The translations under genes and the position numbers were made by a program. The notes below the pieces were generated by a model that worked only from the letters and a program-made list of their open reading frames with translations, was not told where the DNA came from and did no database searches. DNA of 64,000 nucleotides, taken from Cytophagales bacterium. Its GTDB lineage: Bacteria; Bacteroidota; Bacteroidia; Cytophagales; Spirosomataceae. Positions 46,245-56,250 of this stretch are shown piece by piece. The DNA lies in the NCBI GenBank assembly GCA_024742395.1, contig JANSYO010000003.1, forward strand, positions 62,001-126,000, given 5' to 3'. Each line of letters opens with the position of its first letter. Position 1 is the first letter of the stretch.

Positions 46245-48701
46245 ATGAACTGGCAGAGGTATATATTCTTCTTATTCTTTAGTTTTCTGTATGCAGCTTC
46301 TGCTCTCAGCCAAAATTCCTTAACCTTAAGTGGTACGGTGGTTGATTCTATCACCAATTCGCCTCTTTCGTTTGCCACAGTTAAACTCGAAAACGAAGGA
46401 AAGGTTTTAAAAGGTGTTCTAAGCTCAGATGAAGGCACCTTTAAAGTGGAAGCTCAGCCGAATCAGGTTTATGTTATTAAGATAGAATACGTGGGTTATG
46501 TGCCGAAATCCATTGAAGTGAAAGCCACAGACAATTCTAATTTGGATTTGGGAGCACTTTCGCTTTCTCCGCTTAGTCAGTTATTGGAAACCTTAATAGT
46601 TACAGGGATCAAACCCAATATGGTCACCACACTTGAGAAACAGGTCTTTGACTCTGAACAGTTTGAGGTAGCCAAAGGTGGTACGGCTTCTGATTTAATA
46701 AGAAACATCCCCTCTGTAATGATCAATGCAGAAGGTGAAATTAGCGTTCGAGGCTCCAAAGGTTTTATTATTATGGTAAATGGAAAGCCCAGTGCCATTG
46801 AACAATCGACACTATTGAGTCAGATCCCGGCCAATTTGATAAAGAAGGTAGAGGTAATCTCTGTGCCCTCGGCTCGATACGATGCAGATGGCAAGGCCGG
46901 AATAATCAATATCATTACTAAAAAGGGAGCAACAGACGGACTGAGTGTCTTCACAAACATTCAATACGGTTTACCTCGTATCAAAGCATATTTTAACGAG
47001 GAGGAGCCATTAAGATATGGAGCAGATGCCACTATAAGTTACAGGAAAGACAAACTGGAAATTAATGCCGGTCTGAATTATCTGCGTAACGATATTGCCG
47101 GTCGACGAATAGGTGATGCCTTTACCATCATTGATGGAACAAAAACCCTCTTCCCCAGCGAAGGTGAGCGGAGTTTTGTCAGATCTAACTACGGTTTCAG
47201 GACCAATGCCACTTACAGTATTAATGAGAGAAACGAAGTCTCTGGTGGAATCTACCTCGGCAGAAAAGAACAATTTAGAAAGGCCAACATTCATTACCAG
47301 AATAAAAAGGAAGACAATACCAGAGGTGAACTTCTAAGCACATTTCATTATTACAACCCAAATTTGGTATTAAAAGCTGGAGATTTTCAAGTGTACAATC
47401 TGGACTATTTACACAAGTTTTCAGACAAATCATCTGTAAGTCTCTCGGGCCTGATTGAAAATGCCCAGTTAAATGGCTTCACAAAGAACAGAAATTTAAA
47501 CAGCCTGAATTACGCTGACACCTTGCAATACACATTAAATAATGCGGCAAACCCACTGAGTGCATCCAGATTTAAAATTGACTATGAAAAACCGCTGGGA
47601 ACCGGTACGCTCTCTTTTGGGTATCAATACAGATTCCAGAAACAATCAGGCTCTTTTGAGTATTTAGAGAAGACGGGCAGCAATCAGCCATTCATTCTCA
47701 ATGAGGAGTTTAGTGCAGACATTCTGGTTGAAAATAAAATTCATGGTTTGTATGGAATGTACGGTGGCAAATACAGAAAACTGGAGTTCAGCGGTGGCTT
47801 AAGATATGAGAATGCCTTGCGAACATTCACAGATTTCCAGACCGACAATTTTGACCTTCAACTTTCCAATTTATTCCCTTCGGTCAATCTTCTCTACGAT
47901 CTCGGTAAGGACTGGCGGGTAAAAGCCGGTTACAGCAGAAGAGTACAGCGATCTACCAATAATGAACTTAACCCTTATCCGGAAAGAGAGCATTCTGAAA
48001 CTCTGGAGCAGGGCGATCCATACATCAAACCGGAATTTATTGGTATTTCTGAAATTGGAATTAGTAAAGATGCCAAAAAGACCTCCTTTTACTGGAATCT
48101 CTACCACCAGCATATCACAGATCTTGTCAACAGGGTAAACAGCGTTTACAATGACAGTATCCTGAATAGGATTTACACCAATGCCGGAGTAGCTAATCTC
48201 ATTGGTACGGAATACGGTATCACATGGGCAATGGTTAAAAACATGAAGCTATTTACAGGTGGGAATGTCTATCAACTCAACATATCAGGAGCCCTCTTTG
48301 AAAACGCTGTAAATGTATCAAGTCAGGGCTGGGTTTATTCGATGAACTCCAACCTTTCATACAAACTGACCTCCAGCCTAAATGCTCAGTTTAATCTTTC
48401 CTACGTTTCTGCTCGAAACACTGCTCAAGGAGAAGATTCCAGGTTTTATCAACCCAACCTTTCATTGAAAAAATCTTTTATGGAAGGCAAAATGGCCGTA
48501 ACAGCCCAGTGGCAAAATATGTCGTTGGGCAACATGGGTGTCAATGAGCAGCGAATAACTACATACGGGGCAAACTTTTATACGACCACAAACTACGTTC
48601 AGGAAACGAACATAATCATGCTTAACCTAAGCTTTAATTTCAATCAGAAAGAAAGCAAAATCAAACTTCCTGCCAGCGAATTTGGTGAAAAGGAGTTCTA
48701 G
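46245..48701 (+). CDS. TonB-dependent receptor, outer-membrane barrel (OMP_b-brl_3 type)
   Basis: 818 residues. Sec signal (to about 22, ALS-QN), carboxypeptidase-regulatory-like domain (25-105, LSGTVVDSITNSPLSFATVKLE), plug (about 120-230: IRNIPSVMINAEGEISVRGSKGF and VEVISVPSARYDADGKAGIINIITK) then a long barrel. Not a SusC; no SusD partner. This branch usually takes up iron complexes or peptides, though the ligand here is unreadable. Monocistronic. Confidence 0.92.
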   Translation: MNWQRYIFFLFFSFLYAASALSQNSLTLSGTVVDSITNSPLSFATVKLENEGKVLKGVLSSDEGTFKVEAQPNQVYVIKIEYVGYVPKSIEVKATDNSNLDLGALSLSPLSQLLETLIVTGIKPNMVTTLEKQVFDSEQFEVAKGGTASDLIRNIPSVMINAEGEISVRGSKGFIIMVNGKPSAIEQSTLLSQIPANLIKKVEVISVPSARYDADGKAGIINIITKKGATDGLSVFTNIQYGLPRIKAYFNEEEPLRYGADATISYRKDKLEINAGLNYLRNDIAGRRIGDAFTIIDGTKTLFPSEGERSFVRSNYGFRTNATYSINERNEVSGGIYLGRKEQFRKANIHYQNKKEDNTRGELLSTFHYYNPNLVLKAGDFQVYNLDYLHKFSDKSSVSLSGLIENAQLNGFTKNRNLNSLNYADTLQYTLNNAANPLSASRFKIDYEKPLGTGTLSFGYQYRFQKQSGSFEYLEKTGSNQPFILNEEFSADILVENKIHGLYGMYGGKYRKLEFSGGLRYENALRTFTDFQTDNFDLQLSNLFPSVNLLYDLGKDWRVKAGYSRRVQRSTNNELNPYPEREHSETLEQGDPYIKPEFIGISEIGISKDAKKTSFYWNLYHQHITDLVNRVNSVYNDSILNRIYTNAGVANLIGTEYGITWAMVKNMKLFTGGNVYQLNISGALFENAVNVSSQGWVYSMNSNLSYKLTSSLNAQFNLSYVSARNTAQGEDSRFYQPNLSLKKSFMEGKMAVTAQWQNMSLGNMGVNEQRITTYGANFYTTTNYVQETNIIMLNLSFNFNQKESKIKLPASEFGEKEF

Positions 48702-48852
48702 TTAATATCCAATCAGACGCCTCTACAATAGCATAGCCGACCATTAACCAAGGCTTTTTTTATTTTGGATCAAACTCTCAATTATAAGGAGAGATAAACC
48801 GTGATGGCTTCCCAGCACTTACCGATACTTCAGTATATTCTTTTTACAATTT

Positions 48853-48906
48853 GTTACTAATTTGAATATTATTACTAATATTGTAACACAAATACAAATT
48901 AGTAAC
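48853..48906. promoter_or_regulatory. TetR operator candidate
   Basis: Inverted repeat GTTACTAATTT (48853-48863) and AAATTAGTAAC (48896-48906), with a further TTACTAAT and a GTAAC half site between them, ending eight bases before the TetR start. Palindromes of this size next to a tetR gene are typical autoregulatory operators. Binding is inferred. Confidence 0.6.
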
Positions 48907-48913
48907 ATTTCAA

Positions 48914-49498
48914 ATGCTCAAAAAGTCAAAATCTTACCTGGCCATTGTTGAGTCTGCAAAAAAATTATTCTGGAAACATGGAATAAAAAAAGTCACTGTA
49001 GAGGAGATTTCGGCAGAAGCTGGTATCAGTAAAATGACTTTTTACCGACACTTTACAAACAAAGAGGAAGTAGCAGAATTAATACTTAAAGAACTAATGG
49101 AGAATGGCTTCGCAGACTATGAAAAAATCATGGCAAAGCCCATTCCATTCAATGCTAAACTCATAGAAATTATTGATTTAAAAAAGGCAAGCAGTAAACT
49201 TATAAGTCAGGAGTTTATGAAAGATGTTTTTATTCAGCCAGACTCCAAGCTTGTAGCTCTTATCGAAACTCAAAGAGTTAAATCAAATAAGGCCTTTGAG
49301 TCAGACTTAAAAAAGGCTCAGCAAGCAGGTGAATTGAGAAAAGATCTGAAGGTAGAGTTCATCATGTATATGCTGAACAGCATGTCTCACCTCATGGAAG
49401 ATGAGAAGCTTATTGACCTTTTCGATGACAGCGAGGACTTGACGAATGAGGTGACCAATTTCTTTTTCTACGGCATGCTTCAGAATGGCAACTCATGA
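48914..49498 (+). CDS. TetR/AcrR-family transcriptional regulator
   Basis: 194 residues. The N-terminal helix-turn-helix is clear (KKVTVEEISAEAGISKMTFYRHF, residues 25-47); the helical C-terminal ligand domain follows. The stop overlaps the next start by four bases (ATGA), so it is the first gene of the export operon and probably its own repressor, relieved by the exported compound or a membrane stress signal. Confidence 0.93.
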   Translation: MLKKSKSYLAIVESAKKLFWKHGIKKVTVEEISAEAGISKMTFYRHFTNKEEVAELILKELMENGFADYEKIMAKPIPFNAKLIEIIDLKKASSKLISQEFMKDVFIQPDSKLVALIETQRVKSNKAFESDLKKAQQAGELRKDLKVEFIMYMLNSMSHLMEDEKLIDLFDDSEDLTNEVTNFFFYGMLQNGNS

Positions 49499-50628
49499 AA
49501 AGGAATTTATTCTATATATGGCCCCTGCTGTTCTGCACTTTTTTGAGCAAGGCTCAAACAAAACTGGAATTTGACGGACAGGCTTCCTTTGTAGGTAGTT
49601 ATAGTCCAGAAAACGACAAAGATGTCTTTCTAGGTGCAAGATATATCCCGGAATTAAACTTAGAAATCGGTTTGGATACTAATCAAAAGATTGACTTTGA
49701 ACTAGCTGCAAACATTGCGGGCACATCCTTGTTTCATCCTTTTGAGAAGGCAGACCTTGCTGGCACGGTATCACCCTACCGAGCCTGGGTGAGATACTCA
49801 AATAAACAATTTGAATTTAGACTTGGACTGCAAAAAATTGATTTTGGAGCGGCTACCGCTCTAAGACCGCTTCAGTGGTTTAATCAGATTGACCCAAGAG
49901 ATCCTTTGAGATTAACCAATGGCGTTTACGGAGCCCTGGCCAGATATTACTTCCTTAACAATGCAAACATTTGGGTATGGGGACTTTATGGTAATGAAAA
50001 GACCCGAGGTTTTGATGCTATAAAAACTACTAAAAACCATCCGGAATATGGAGGCAGATTTCAGTTCCCTACTTCAAGGGGTGAAATGGGGATTTCTTAC
50101 CATCACAGAAATGTCAATGCCTCTGATTTTTTTGATTCTCCTGATCTGACAAAAGTCCCCGAAGATCGCTTTGCCATTGACGGAAAATGGGACGTAACCA
50201 TTGGGCTTTGGTTTGAGCTAAGCCACACGCATAAATATAAAAATTTAGGAATACTTACAGATCAGACATATATCAACCTGGGGGCAGACTATACATTTGG
50301 CTTAGGCAATGGCCTAAACATTTTAACAGAACATTTAATTACCTCCTTTGACCAAAAACCTTTTGCCTTTGGTACCACCTCACATATTACTGCCGGCACT
50401 TTATCTTATCCGCTAGGGCTTTTTGATAATCTGAGCTCGGTTGTTTATTATTTGCATAGCTCTTCAGACTTCACATTTTTCTTAAACTACCAGCATCAGT
50501 TTAAAGCTTTAACTGCTTATCTGATGACATACTATAATCCTGATACACAGCAAGGCATACAGCAGAACGAACTTATAAATAATTTTAAAGGACCTGGCGT
50601 CAGACTCATGTTGGTCTACAACCATTAA
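49495..50628 (+). CDS. Outer-membrane beta-barrel porin-like protein (DUF1302-like)
   Basis: 377 residues, Sec signal (to about 20, SKA-QT). The remainder is amphipathic beta strand with a FGAATALRPLQWFNQIDPRDPLRLTNGVYG block reminiscent of the DUF1302 outer-membrane family. It lacks a plug or TonB box. It probably forms the outer-membrane part of the export system encoded downstream. Family assignment is by resemblance only. Confidence 0.75.
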   Translation: MKRNLFYIWPLLFCTFLSKAQTKLEFDGQASFVGSYSPENDKDVFLGARYIPELNLEIGLDTNQKIDFELAANIAGTSLFHPFEKADLAGTVSPYRAWVRYSNKQFEFRLGLQKIDFGAATALRPLQWFNQIDPRDPLRLTNGVYGALARYYFLNNANIWVWGLYGNEKTRGFDAIKTTKNHPEYGGRFQFPTSRGEMGISYHHRNVNASDFFDSPDLTKVPEDRFAIDGKWDVTIGLWFELSHTHKYKNLGILTDQTYINLGADYTFGLGNGLNILTEHLITSFDQKPFAFGTTSHITAGTLSYPLGLFDNLSSVVYYLHSSSDFTFFLNYQHQFKALTAYLMTYYNPDTQQGIQQNELINNFKGPGVRLMLVYNH

Positions 50629-50639
50629 CTCATAACGAA

Positions 50640-51353
50640 ATGGATACAGAAAAAGTCATTAAACTGGAGCATGTCACAAAGCGATTCCCCGTAGGTGAAG
50701 GTGAATTTACCGCTTTGAATGACATCAATCTGGAATTTGCTAAAGGGGAGTTTGCAGGTCTGGTAGGCCCCAGCGGATCAGGCAAAACCACATTGCTGAA
50801 TATTATAGGTTCGCTGGATAGCCCCACAGAAGGCAAAGCCAATATTATGGGTAGAAATATTTCTGAGCTAACGCACAAAGAATCTGCACACCTTCGTAAT
50901 ATTCACATTGGCTTCATATTTCAGGTATTCAATCTGCTCCCGGTTTATACAGTTTACGAAAACGTAGAGTTTGCTCTACTTCTTCAAAAGAAAACAGCCT
51001 CAGAGCGTAAGAAAGCTGTAATGGAGGCACTGGAGTGGGTAGGGTTAACTTCTATGGCAAACAAAAAACCGGCGAAACTCTCCGGTGGTGAAGGGCAAAG
51101 AGTAGCTATAGCACGTGCAATGGTGAAAAGGCCTGATATTCTACTGGCCGATGAACCAACAGCAAATCTGGATGCTAAAAATGCTCACGCGGTATTGAAA
51201 ACAATGAAGGATTTAAATAAAGAATTAAAAACTACTTTTTTGTTCTCAACACATGACGAAAAGGTTATGGCCTACCTCGATAGAATCGTGCATCTGGAAG
51301 ATGGAAGTGTAAAAGAAGACGAGATAATCACTCATCAAAACACAGAACTATGA
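50640..51353 (+). CDS. ABC transporter ATP-binding protein (MacB/LolD type)
   Basis: 237 residues. Walker A GPSGSGKTT, signature LSGGEGQRVAIARA, Walker B DILLADEPTANLD, H-loop STHDEKV. The short form and signature place it with MacB/LolD/FtsE-type mechanotransmission ABC transporters. Partner permeases follow with four-base overlaps. Such complexes move lipoproteins, lipids or hydrophobic compounds out of the membrane. Confidence 0.95.
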   Translation: MDTEKVIKLEHVTKRFPVGEGEFTALNDINLEFAKGEFAGLVGPSGSGKTTLLNIIGSLDSPTEGKANIMGRNISELTHKESAHLRNIHIGFIFQVFNLLPVYTVYENVEFALLLQKKTASERKKAVMEALEWVGLTSMANKKPAKLSGGEGQRVAIARAMVKRPDILLADEPTANLDAKNAHAVLKTMKDLNKELKTTFLFSTHDEKVMAYLDRIVHLEDGSVKEDEIITHQNTEL

Positions 51354-52507
51354 AACTAGCCTTTCAAATAGCCTATAAGAATCTGATGGGGGCAGGTTTG
51401 AGAACCTGGCTAAACGTGGCCGTCCTGTCTTTCGCCTTTGTGATGATTATTTTTTTCAATGGCCTGATGGACGGCTGGAATCAGGAAGCCTCCAGAGATA
51501 GCATAGCCTGGGAGTATGGTCAGGGCCAATTACTTCATGAAAATTATGATCCTTACGACCCGTTCTCACTGGAAGAAGGTCATGGTGTTTTGCCCTCGGC
51601 AATTGCGAATGAATTTGAATCTATTCTTATTCAACAAGGCTCAATTTATCCGGATGGCCGAATGCTTTCGGTGCAATTAAAAGGGATCAATCTGGATCAA
51701 AATACCTTGAAAATACCTACTCCAATCTTGAAAAACAGTGAGGCGGATATCCCTGTGCTGATTGGCAAAAGAATGGCCGAAACCACTAAACTGAAAGAAG
51801 GCGACGAAGTACTTCTAAGATGGAGAGATATTAACGGCACTTTTGATGCAGCAAATCTCACGATCGCTGGCGTTTTTGATTCAAACGTAGGCACCATTGA
51901 CAATGGCCAGCTCTGGATGCCTTTGAAAAAATTGCAATCCATGACAGGTTTAGATAATCAAGTTACTTTGGGCATCGCTAAGAAGGAATCCAATTATGCA
52001 GCCATTGGCGGTTGGAAATTCCAATCAAAAGAAACCTTGTTGAAAAACCTTTCTGACATCATTGCCACAAAGAAAATCAGTTCTTCTATTTTCTATCTTA
52101 TGCTTTTGGCCATTTCGCTGCTCGCCCTATTTGATACGCAGGTCTTATCTATTTTCAGAAGACAGAAGGAAATTGGCACCTTCATCGCTCTGGGTATGAC
52201 CCGCCAGCAGGTAGTAGGTCTGTTCACTGTAGAAGGAAGCATGTACAGTTTGTTCGCTATAGTTTTAGGTGCGGCTTATGGCACTCCTATGCTTTGGCTA
52301 CTGGCCAAAACGGGGATTCCTATTCCGGCTGCCTCACAAGATGCCGGAGTGGCCATCAGTGATACCATGTATCCTGTTTATGGTTTCGGACTAATAGCTA
52401 TTACCATTTTACTAATCATCATTGCTGCCACTATAGTGAGTTTTTTGCCAGCCACAAAAATTGCAAAGCTTAATCCGGTGAACGCTTTAAAAGGAAAAAT
52501 TCAATGA
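51350..52507 (+). CDS. ABC transporter permease (MacB/FtsX/LolC type)
   Basis: 385 residues. One N-terminal membrane helix (LNVAVLSFAFVMIIFFNG), a large periplasmic domain (about 45-245), then three more helices (SSIFYLMLLAISLLALFD; MYSLFAIVLGAAYGTPML; FGLIAITILLIIIAATIVSFLP), the MacB_PCD plus FtsX layout. It begins four bases inside the ATPase gene and ends four bases inside the second permease gene. Confidence 0.93.
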   Translation: MKLAFQIAYKNLMGAGLRTWLNVAVLSFAFVMIIFFNGLMDGWNQEASRDSIAWEYGQGQLLHENYDPYDPFSLEEGHGVLPSAIANEFESILIQQGSIYPDGRMLSVQLKGINLDQNTLKIPTPILKNSEADIPVLIGKRMAETTKLKEGDEVLLRWRDINGTFDAANLTIAGVFDSNVGTIDNGQLWMPLKKLQSMTGLDNQVTLGIAKKESNYAAIGGWKFQSKETLLKNLSDIIATKKISSSIFYLMLLAISLLALFDTQVLSIFRRQKEIGTFIALGMTRQQVVGLFTVEGSMYSLFAIVLGAAYGTPMLWLLAKTGIPIPAASQDAGVAISDTMYPVYGFGLIAITILLIIIAATIVSFLPATKIAKLNPVNALKGKIQ

Positions 52508-53778
52508 TAAAGTTTTTGTTTAAAGGCATACTAAGGGACAGAAGCAGAAGCACTCTTCCCATTATTATCATCTCTCTGGGGGTATTTCTTACTATTCTTC
52601 TGAGTGGTTACATCAGAGGCATGCTGGGAGACATGGTGGTACAAAATGCCAACATGGACACCGGTCATGTCAAAATTATGACAAGGGCTTACGCCGAAAA
52701 TAAAGAACAACTCCCCAATGACTTAGGCCTTCTAGAAGTAGAAGAATTAAAGCAAAACTTAGCCTTAGAATACCCAAATTTAGACTTTACGCCGAGAATT
52801 AAATTTGGTGGACTTATGGACGCTCCTGATGAAAACGGCGAAACCAAAGGCCAGGGACCTGTTGCCGGTATTGCTCTAGATCTGTTTCATCAGGAAAGTG
52901 GCGAAGCGGAAAGAATGAATCTCAAAAATTCTTTAATAAGCGGCAGCATTCCTGACCAAGCCAGGGAGGTTCTCCTTGGTCATGAGTTCACCGAAAAGCT
53001 CGGTTTAAGCCTTGGGGATGAAATTACTTTTGTGGGCTCTACGATTAACGGTAGTATGACCTTTCAAAATTTCGTAATATCAGGTACTATCAAGTTTGGC
53101 TCACCGGTTATGGATAGAGGGGCTATGCTGATTGATATTTCTGACGCACAGCAAATGCTCGACATGCCCAATGGAGCCGGAGAACTCCTTGGTTTTCTGA
53201 AATCCAATAGCTATTTCGATGAGGAAGCAACGGAAATTGCCAATGATTTCAATACAAAGTACAGCTCTTCTGAGGACGAATTCTCTTCTGTTATGTACAC
53301 TTTAAAACAACAGAATAACCTGGCAAGCCTGCTCGATATAATGGATTCATTCTCCGCAATATTTATTTTTATTTTCATATTGGCTATGTCCATTGTTTTA
53401 TGGAACACAGGACTTTTAGGAGGTTTACGCCGATACAATGAATTTGGAATCAGATTGGCCCTTGGGGAGTCAAAAGGAGCTATTTACAGAACACTCATAT
53501 ATGAAGCCATTTTAATTGGGGCCATTGGCTCCACGGTGGGCACGGCTCTGGGCATAGCCGCTACGTATTATTGGCAGATAACCGGATTAGATATCAGTAG
53601 TATGACAAAAAATGCAGGTATACTCATGCCAAGCATTATCAGAGCTAAAGTGACTCCAGACCTCTTTTACATTGGTTTTATTCCCGGACTCTTAGCCATG
53701 CTATTTGGCAATATGCTCTCGGGTATTGGCATTTACAAAAGAGAAACGGCCACATTATTTAAAGAATTAGAAGTTTAA
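52504..53778 (+). CDS. ABC transporter permease (MacB/FtsX/LolE type)
   Basis: 424 residues. Same layout as its neighbour: first helix in the N-terminus (TLPIIIISLGVFLTILLSG), a periplasmic domain, then helices around 285, 335 and 395. The two permeases probably form a heterodimer around the single ATPase, as in LolCDE. A 34-base gap with a TTTAACC-rich spacer leads to the LolA-like gene. Confidence 0.93.
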   Translation: MIKFLFKGILRDRSRSTLPIIIISLGVFLTILLSGYIRGMLGDMVVQNANMDTGHVKIMTRAYAENKEQLPNDLGLLEVEELKQNLALEYPNLDFTPRIKFGGLMDAPDENGETKGQGPVAGIALDLFHQESGEAERMNLKNSLISGSIPDQAREVLLGHEFTEKLGLSLGDEITFVGSTINGSMTFQNFVISGTIKFGSPVMDRGAMLIDISDAQQMLDMPNGAGELLGFLKSNSYFDEEATEIANDFNTKYSSSEDEFSSVMYTLKQQNNLASLLDIMDSFSAIFIFIFILAMSIVLWNTGLLGGLRRYNEFGIRLALGESKGAIYRTLIYEAILIGAIGSTVGTALGIAATYYWQITGLDISSMTKNAGILMPSIIRAKVTPDLFYIGFIPGLLAMLFGNMLSGIGIYKRETATLFKELEV

Positions 53779-53812
53779 AATCATCGCCCTTGGCGATTTA
53801 ACCAATATCATT

Positions 53813-54544
53813 ATGAAAACGTTTTTTGCATTAATTATTAGTTTGTTTTGGGTGGCTCCTGCTCCACCAGATGCAGCGGCAATTTTAAAAAAGGTAGACC
53901 AGAACATGTCTGCTGATTCTCAAATAGTGGAGTCAACCATGGTAATTCATGGAAGAAGAGGCAGCAGAGAAGTTACCTCAAGAGGCTATTCTGAAGGGAA
54001 ATTCAAGTCATTTACGGAGTATCTGGCCCCAGAAAGAGAGAAAGGGACAAAAATGCTAAAACTGGAAGACAAGCTTTGGATTTACTCCCCCTCGTCTGAT
54101 CGAACTATTCAACTTTCGGGTCATATGCTTCGGCAGTCTGTCATGGGCTCAGACCTCTCTTATGAAGACATGATGGAAGACAGAAAACTGCTCGACATGT
54201 ATACCGCAATGGTTATTGGTGAAGAAACCTTATCAGGTAGAAAAACATGGGTTCTAGAACTTAACGCCAAAGTAGAAGACGTAGCTTATGTAAAAAGAAA
54301 AACTTGGATAGATCAGGAAAGGTATGTACCATTAAAAGAAGAGTTATTCGCCAAAAGCGGCCAATTATTAAAAAAGACTGTAATGAGTAATGTCTCAAAA
54401 ATTGGAGGCAGATGGTACCCAAAAAGTATCAATTACAAAGACATGTTAAAAAATGGCAAGGGCACCGACTTTAATATAAATAACATTCAGTTTAACCCTT
54501 CCATTCCTGCACATATATTCAGTAAGGCTTCCTTAAAGAAGTAA
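53813..54544 (+). CDS. Outer-membrane lipoprotein-sorting (LolA-like) periplasmic protein
   Basis: 243 residues, Sec signal (1-18). It has the PF17131-like plan of incomplete barrel: LDKLWIYSPSSDRTIQLSGHMLRQSVMGSDLSYEDMME, RKTWVLELNAK and RKTWIDQERYVPLKEE. These proteins carry lipids or lipoproteins across the periplasm. With an outer-membrane barrel and LolCDE-like ABC genes beside it, a complete inner-to-outer membrane route is implied. Last gene of the operon. Confidence 0.85.
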   Translation: MKTFFALIISLFWVAPAPPDAAAILKKVDQNMSADSQIVESTMVIHGRRGSREVTSRGYSEGKFKSFTEYLAPEREKGTKMLKLEDKLWIYSPSSDRTIQLSGHMLRQSVMGSDLSYEDMMEDRKLLDMYTAMVIGEETLSGRKTWVLELNAKVEDVAYVKRKTWIDQERYVPLKEELFAKSGQLLKKTVMSNVSKIGGRWYPKSINYKDMLKNGKGTDFNINNIQFNPSIPAHIFSKASLKK

Positions 54545-54575
54545 TAAATGAAAACATACTGGAAGCTTTAAGTTG

Positions 54576-54590
54576 AGCCCGGTTAGGGCT
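54576..54590. terminator. Weak hairpin between the LolA-like and desaturase genes
   Basis: AGCCC and GGGCT with a five-base loop, between two genes that converge on it. Short and without a strong T-run, so only a possible terminator. Confidence 0.4.
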
Positions 54591-54622
54591 ATTTCCATTC
54601 TATGACTAAGAGTAAGTTAATC

Positions 54623-55687
54623 CTACTCAATTTTTGACTTATCGTATTCCATTTCCATGGCTTCTCGTTTTAATCTGCCATAGGTAAATGGAGCCAGCAT
54701 GAGGCCAACAAATGACTTAGGATAGTTTGGCATTTCTTCAATACCTATATCATCACTGGGCTGTTCACCCTTAGGAAGATAGAAGGTTCCGAAAAGAATA
54801 TCCCAGAAGATGACATCGCCACCATAATTTGAATGTCCAATCTTATGACTCTTTGAATGATGATACCGATGATTTTTTGGGCTTGAAAAGATATAATCAA
54901 AGGGCCCGAGAATCAAGTCCATATTTGTATGCTGAAACCTGCCGATTGTTCGCCCCAGCAAACCTGTCACAAAAATTACCTCTACCGGAGCCTGAATATA
55001 GGCGAATGGGATAGCCCACAGAAAACTGGAAACCAAACCCTCTAAAGGGTGAGAGCGTGTGCCATTAAACCAATACAATCTCTCGGACGAATGATGCACA
55101 GCATGCCATCTCCACATGAATTCATTTTCGTGCATCCAGCGGTGATACCAGTACCTGAAAAAATCATTGATTGATAAAAGCAACAAAACCTGAATCACAG
55201 GATGCAAATGGCTTGGCCATATCCCTTGACCAATCTCCGGAGAAATCTCTTGAACCACTAAGGCTATGGTAGCCAGCCTAAGAGGTTTATTCAAGTAGTC
55301 TCCCCAAAGCTTACCACCAAAAAACAAAAACCAATCGGTGGGTAATTCTTTATCGTCCCGCCATTTTTTAGAGAACGGAATAAGTCGCTCTAATGGAGCA
55401 AAAATGAGCCCGAAAACCAAAAACATACCTACAGTACCTGCAAACGTTCTGAACGTATAACCGTTTTCTACCAATTTAAAACCTATCACAAATGTGAGTA
55501 CCAAAAAAAGTGGGTAAATGCTTACTTGCAGAATCTTTTTAAACCTTGTGCCTTCAATTTTGCGAGCCAAAGGATCAATCCTGGACAGTATGACCCGAAA
55601 CGGTAGTAAAAGATAAAAATGACAGAAACGTTCAATGGGTTCAAACAGCCGAATCAAAAAGACTTCGATTCTTTTCAGAGTTTTCAT
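54623..55687 (-). CDS. Sterol desaturase/fatty acid hydroxylase family membrane enzyme
   Basis: 354 residues, several membrane helices. The eight-histidine di-iron pattern is present as HRWMHE, HAVHHSSE and HRYHHSKSH. These enzymes hydroxylate or desaturate lipids with O2. The substrate in Bacteroidota is likely a lipid or carotenoid. It is followed by the divergent zinc genes after a 203-base gap, with no clear partner. Confidence 0.88.
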   Translation of the reverse strand: MKTLKRIEVFLIRLFEPIERFCHFYLLLPFRVILSRIDPLARKIEGTRFKKILQVSIYPLFLVLTFVIGFKLVENGYTFRTFAGTVGMFLVFGLIFAPLERLIPFSKKWRDDKELPTDWFLFFGGKLWGDYLNKPLRLATIALVVQEISPEIGQGIWPSHLHPVIQVLLLLSINDFFRYWYHRWMHENEFMWRWHAVHHSSERLYWFNGTRSHPLEGLVSSFLWAIPFAYIQAPVEVIFVTGLLGRTIGRFQHTNMDLILGPFDYIFSSPKNHRYHHSKSHKIGHSNYGGDVIFWDILFGTFYLPKGEQPSDDIGIEEMPNYPKSFVGLMLAPFTYGRLKREAMEMEYDKSKIE

Positions 55688-55890
55688 AACTGGTAAGATT
55701 ATATTTCAATAGTTAAATCAAAACTAAGAAAAAGACTATTTCTTACCTTAAACTCATTTGGCATCTAATGGTATTATAATGATTTAGTTGTCGGTTACCC
55801 ACAACAGACAATCAACATATTGCTCTGGTGTTTGCTTTTGCAATATGACAGACATTAAATTACCTATCCACTAAAATTTACCAAAGGCTT

Positions 55891-56247
55891 TTATTCATTC
55901 TTACACTTTTTACAATAAGTCAGGTTATAAACATGCCCTGCAATTATTCCCAAACTTGCTAAATAGCTAACATAATGCAGTAAAGGGTATGCCTCTTCAA
56001 AAAGTACACAAATACTTAGAAGGGTAAAACTTATCCAAATTATGGAAAGTACTTTAGAATTAATAGCATGCATGCTGGCCTCGAATGCCGCAAAAAGACT
56101 TATAATTAAAAACACATAGGACAGCTCATGCCACCAATTAAAATTGCTCGCAATAATCAAAAGAAAAGGGGTAAATAAACAGTGCACCACACAAAGTGAT
56201 GCACTGATTATCCCAAGCCAATCAGAAGACTTATTAATTTTTTTCAT
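55891..56247 (-). CDS. MerC-family membrane protein
   Basis: 118 residues, four predicted membrane helices. Start MKKINKSSDWLGIISASLCVVHCLFTPFLL has the MerC-type CVVHC pair (residues 18-22), and the C-terminus has a CKKC pair. MerC was first known for mercury uptake; in Bacteroidota it is often found in zinc operons. Here it follows the AztD-like gene by three bases, so it may be part of zinc uptake. Confidence 0.85.
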   Translation of the reverse strand: MKKINKSSDWLGIISASLCVVHCLFTPFLLIIASNFNWWHELSYVFLIISLFAAFEASMHAINSKVLSIIWISFTLLSICVLFEEAYPLLHYVSYLASLGIIAGHVYNLTYCKKCKNE

Positions 56248-56250
56248 TGT

